From NCBI GenBank assembly GCA_017394475.1, contig JAFPYQ010000390.1:1-5975 (forward strand): a DNA stretch of 5,975 nt, written 5' to 3'. Under the pieces are notes generated by a model that was not told the DNA's origin, did no database searches, and saw nothing but the letters and a program-made list of their open reading frames with translations. The position numbers and the translations under genes are program-made. This stretch comes from Oscillospiraceae bacterium. GTDB lineage: Bacteria; Bacillota; Clostridia; Oscillospirales; Ruminococcaceae. Positions 4,430-5,975 of the stretch are shown here, piece after piece. Positions within the stretch are counted from its first letter, which is position 1, and each line of letters starts with the position of its first letter.

Positions 4430-5975
4430 ATGTCAGACGAAAAAACGGAATTAGACAGTATTTTAGCTGAATATGATGATATCCCCGTTCACAACGAGCA
4501 GCTCTCTAATTTCTTTGAAAAACAGGCGGCCTTCGGGAATGCATTTGTCAGCACGATAGATAAAAATCCCGATGAGATCGCGGCTCAGAGCATTTCGGAA
4601 ACGGTCAATTTCGTTTCAAACGGAAAAACACCGTTCATCGACAGCAATGGCATGATCGTCATATTTGATGACGAGAAGGGGATAGACGCCACGAGCACCG
4701 TGCAGCTCGAACTTGCAAAGCTTGCCTTCGATGATATGAAGAACGGCAGGGCGGTCAGGGAGAGCACATACACGGCTGCGGATACTTCGGAAAAGAACTT
4801 TGCCCCCGATGACAATATATCGGGCGGGGACAGTGATGACAAGGACACCCATACCGAAGAGAAAAGAAACAGCAAAAAGAGCGGAAAAGAGAAAAAGTCT
4901 TTCGGAAGGCGTGTCAGGGAACTGTTCCCGGAAAAGGGCGACAGTGTGGTGGAGGTCATCCGCAAGATAATATTCCTTGCAGCGGGCTGTGTGTTCATAG
5001 GCGCAGGCGTGATGCTCGCAAGCACTCTGATACAGTCAAGAGAGGCTGTGAGCGAGCTCGAGGGTATCAGGGAAATGGTTATGACCACCGTTGCCACCAC
5101 CATAAACGAGCAGGGTCAGGTGGAGACCATACCGCCTACCACCGAGGAGAGAGAGGCTCACAACGAGAGCGTCATGAACAGTTTCGTGAGCGTTTCCAAC
5201 GATGTGAGAGGCTTTATCGAGATCCCCGGCTGTGATATATACTACCCTGTGGTGCAGGGAGCGGATAATGACTATTATCTCACCCACACCTACGACAACA
5301 AGACAAACAAGGCGGGAGCTATCTTCATAGATCACCGCTGTACCATATCAGCCGATTATTTCTCCCCCAACATCGTGCTCTACGGGCATAATCAGGAAGA
5401 CGGGACCATGTTCGGCAACCTGAAAAACTATAAGAACAACGTGGATTTCTACAAGGAAAATCCCTTTGTCACATTCAATACGGAATTTGGTCTGGGTGAC
5501 TATGTCATCTTCGGCTATTTCATCACGAATGTTTTCCCCAAGCAGGACTATTACGGTGAAGTGTTCCATTATCACGACTATATCGAACAACTATCGGATG
5601 AAGTGACATTTGACTGGTATATGTCCGAGGTGGAGGAGAGGAACCAGATCATTCCCACAGTGGATGTGGAATTCGGCGACCAGATACTTGTCCTTTCCAC
5701 CTGCTCCAATGAATATGCTGATTCACGCTTTGTGGTGATGTGCAGAAGGCTCCGCCCGGGTGAGGAAAAGAGCGACTTTGACTTTGAGGGCGCCAGGATA
5801 AATCCTAACGCCAAGAAGATAGACTGGGATGCCATAATGTACGGCAGGACGGCTCCGAAGACCACTCCCACCGAGAGCACTCTCATATCCATAACCACTT
5901 CCGAAACAGAGTCTGTCACCGAGACCGAGACCACTTCGGAAGAGGAGACCACCACGAAGAAGACAAAGAAAAAGA
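4430..5975 (+). CDS. srtB: Class B sortase 3 with long cytoplasmic N-terminus and Thr/Glu/Lys tail (3' end outside window)
   Basis: The frame is open from ATG 4430 to the window edge, giving 515 residues without a stop, well above the 220-320 usual for class B sortases. Residues 1-175 are predicted cytoplasmic: a 'LDSILAEYDDIPV' start, a region with a 'GMIVIFDDEKGI' strand (74-85) and a helix (90-105), then a charged Ser/Lys-rich linker (130-160). I do not recognise a domain there. A membrane helix follows (about 178-200), then a short Thr/Glu linker and the sortase domain (about 255-445). Catalytic residues are His320 in YGHN, Cys425 in LSTC and Arg433 in DSRF; the PVVQGADNDYYL segment is classic class B. 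The sequence 'INPNAKKIDWDAIMYGR' (457-473) matches where sortase 2 ends, but here a Thr/Glu/Ser-rich tail (474-510) and a Lys-rich run continue past the edge. It starts 35 bases after sortase 2, with a good ribosome binding site. The tail may be a second stalk leading to another domain (inference). Confidence 0.9.
   Translation, partial: MSDEKTELDSILAEYDDIPVHNEQLSNFFEKQAAFGNAFVSTIDKNPDEIAAQSISETVNFVSNGKTPFIDSNGMIVIFDDEKGIDATSTVQLELAKLAFDDMKNGRAVRESTYTAADTSEKNFAPDDNISGGDSDDKDTHTEEKRNSKKSGKEKKSFGRRVRELFPEKGDSVVEVIRKIIFLAAGCVFIGAGVMLASTLIQSREAVSELEGIREMVMTTVATTINEQGQVETIPPTTEEREAHNESVMNSFVSVSNDVRGFIEIPGCDIYYPVVQGADNDYYLTHTYDNKTNKAGAIFIDHRCTISADYFSPNIVLYGHNQEDGTMFGNLKNYKNNVDFYKENPFVTFNTEFGLGDYVIFGYFITNVFPKQDYYGEVFHYHDYIEQLSDEVTFDWYMSEVEERNQIIPTVDVEFGDQILVLSTCSNEYADSRFVVMCRRLRPGEEKSDFDFEGARINPNAKKIDWDAIMYGRTAPKTTPTESTLISITTSETESVTETETTSEEETTTKKTKKK

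Noticed and set aside
4585..5955. Several minus-strand frames of 78-172 codons opposite sortase 3
   Set aside because: The + strand frame is continuous here and encodes an unmistakable sortase; the antisense frames have no recognisable domains or ribosome binding sites.
1..5975. Sortase substrate with a C-terminal sorting signal
   Set aside because: None of the visible C-termini has a sorting motif followed by a hydrophobic helix and basic tail; the first gene ends in a beta strand and Gln-Gln.

Overview
The window looks like a piece of a Gram-positive Clostridia chromosome, most likely a Ruminococcus-type member of the Oscillospiraceae. This is an inference. It rests on the single-membrane protein set (a DivIB/FtsQ-type division protein and class B sortases), on Thr/Glu-rich extracellular linkers of the kind common in Ruminococcus surface proteins, and on roughly balanced GC with frequent ATA and AGG codons. 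All supported genes are on the + strand. I saw no RNA gene, CRISPR array, insertion sequence or phage gene.

Left part (1-2296). The window opens inside a gene for an extracytoplasmic protein (a Thr/Glu linker followed by a globular domain of about 135 residues). One base after its stop comes a small soluble protein with a YbjN-like layout. A 66-base gap with a GC-rich hairpin leads to a 68-residue DUF3006-type protein. Then comes an FtsQ/DivIB-type protein with one membrane helix, a POTRA domain, the FtsQ beta domain and an unusual strongly acidic Ser/Asp/Glu tail.

Control region (2297-2434). This 138-base gap holds the best regulatory signals of the window: an imperfect 24-base palindrome, a near-consensus vegetative promoter (TTGACA, 17 bases, TAAAAT), and a perfect 9-base inverted repeat whose arms flank the expected transcription start and the start codon. 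The first sortase gene has no visible Shine-Dalgarno sequence.

Right part (2435-5975). Three divergent class B sortases stand in tandem, probably as one operon (gaps of 25 and 35 bases). Each keeps the YGHN histidine, the LSTC cysteine and the following arginine, so all three look active. They differ outside the catalytic domain. The first has a short basic cytoplasmic tail. The second has a short tail and a Thr-rich stalk made of 12-bp repeats. The third has about 175 cytoplasmic residues before its membrane helix and a Thr/Glu/Lys-rich extension after the point where the second ends. The third is cut off by the window edge.

Together this is a cell-envelope and division neighbourhood: a septal division protein next to three membrane-bound transpeptidases that probably attach or crosslink surface proteins. 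No recognisable sortase substrate with a cell-wall sorting signal is encoded here, so the targets must lie outside the window. The most unusual elements are the sortase triplication with three different accessory architectures and the structured promoter/leader in front of it.
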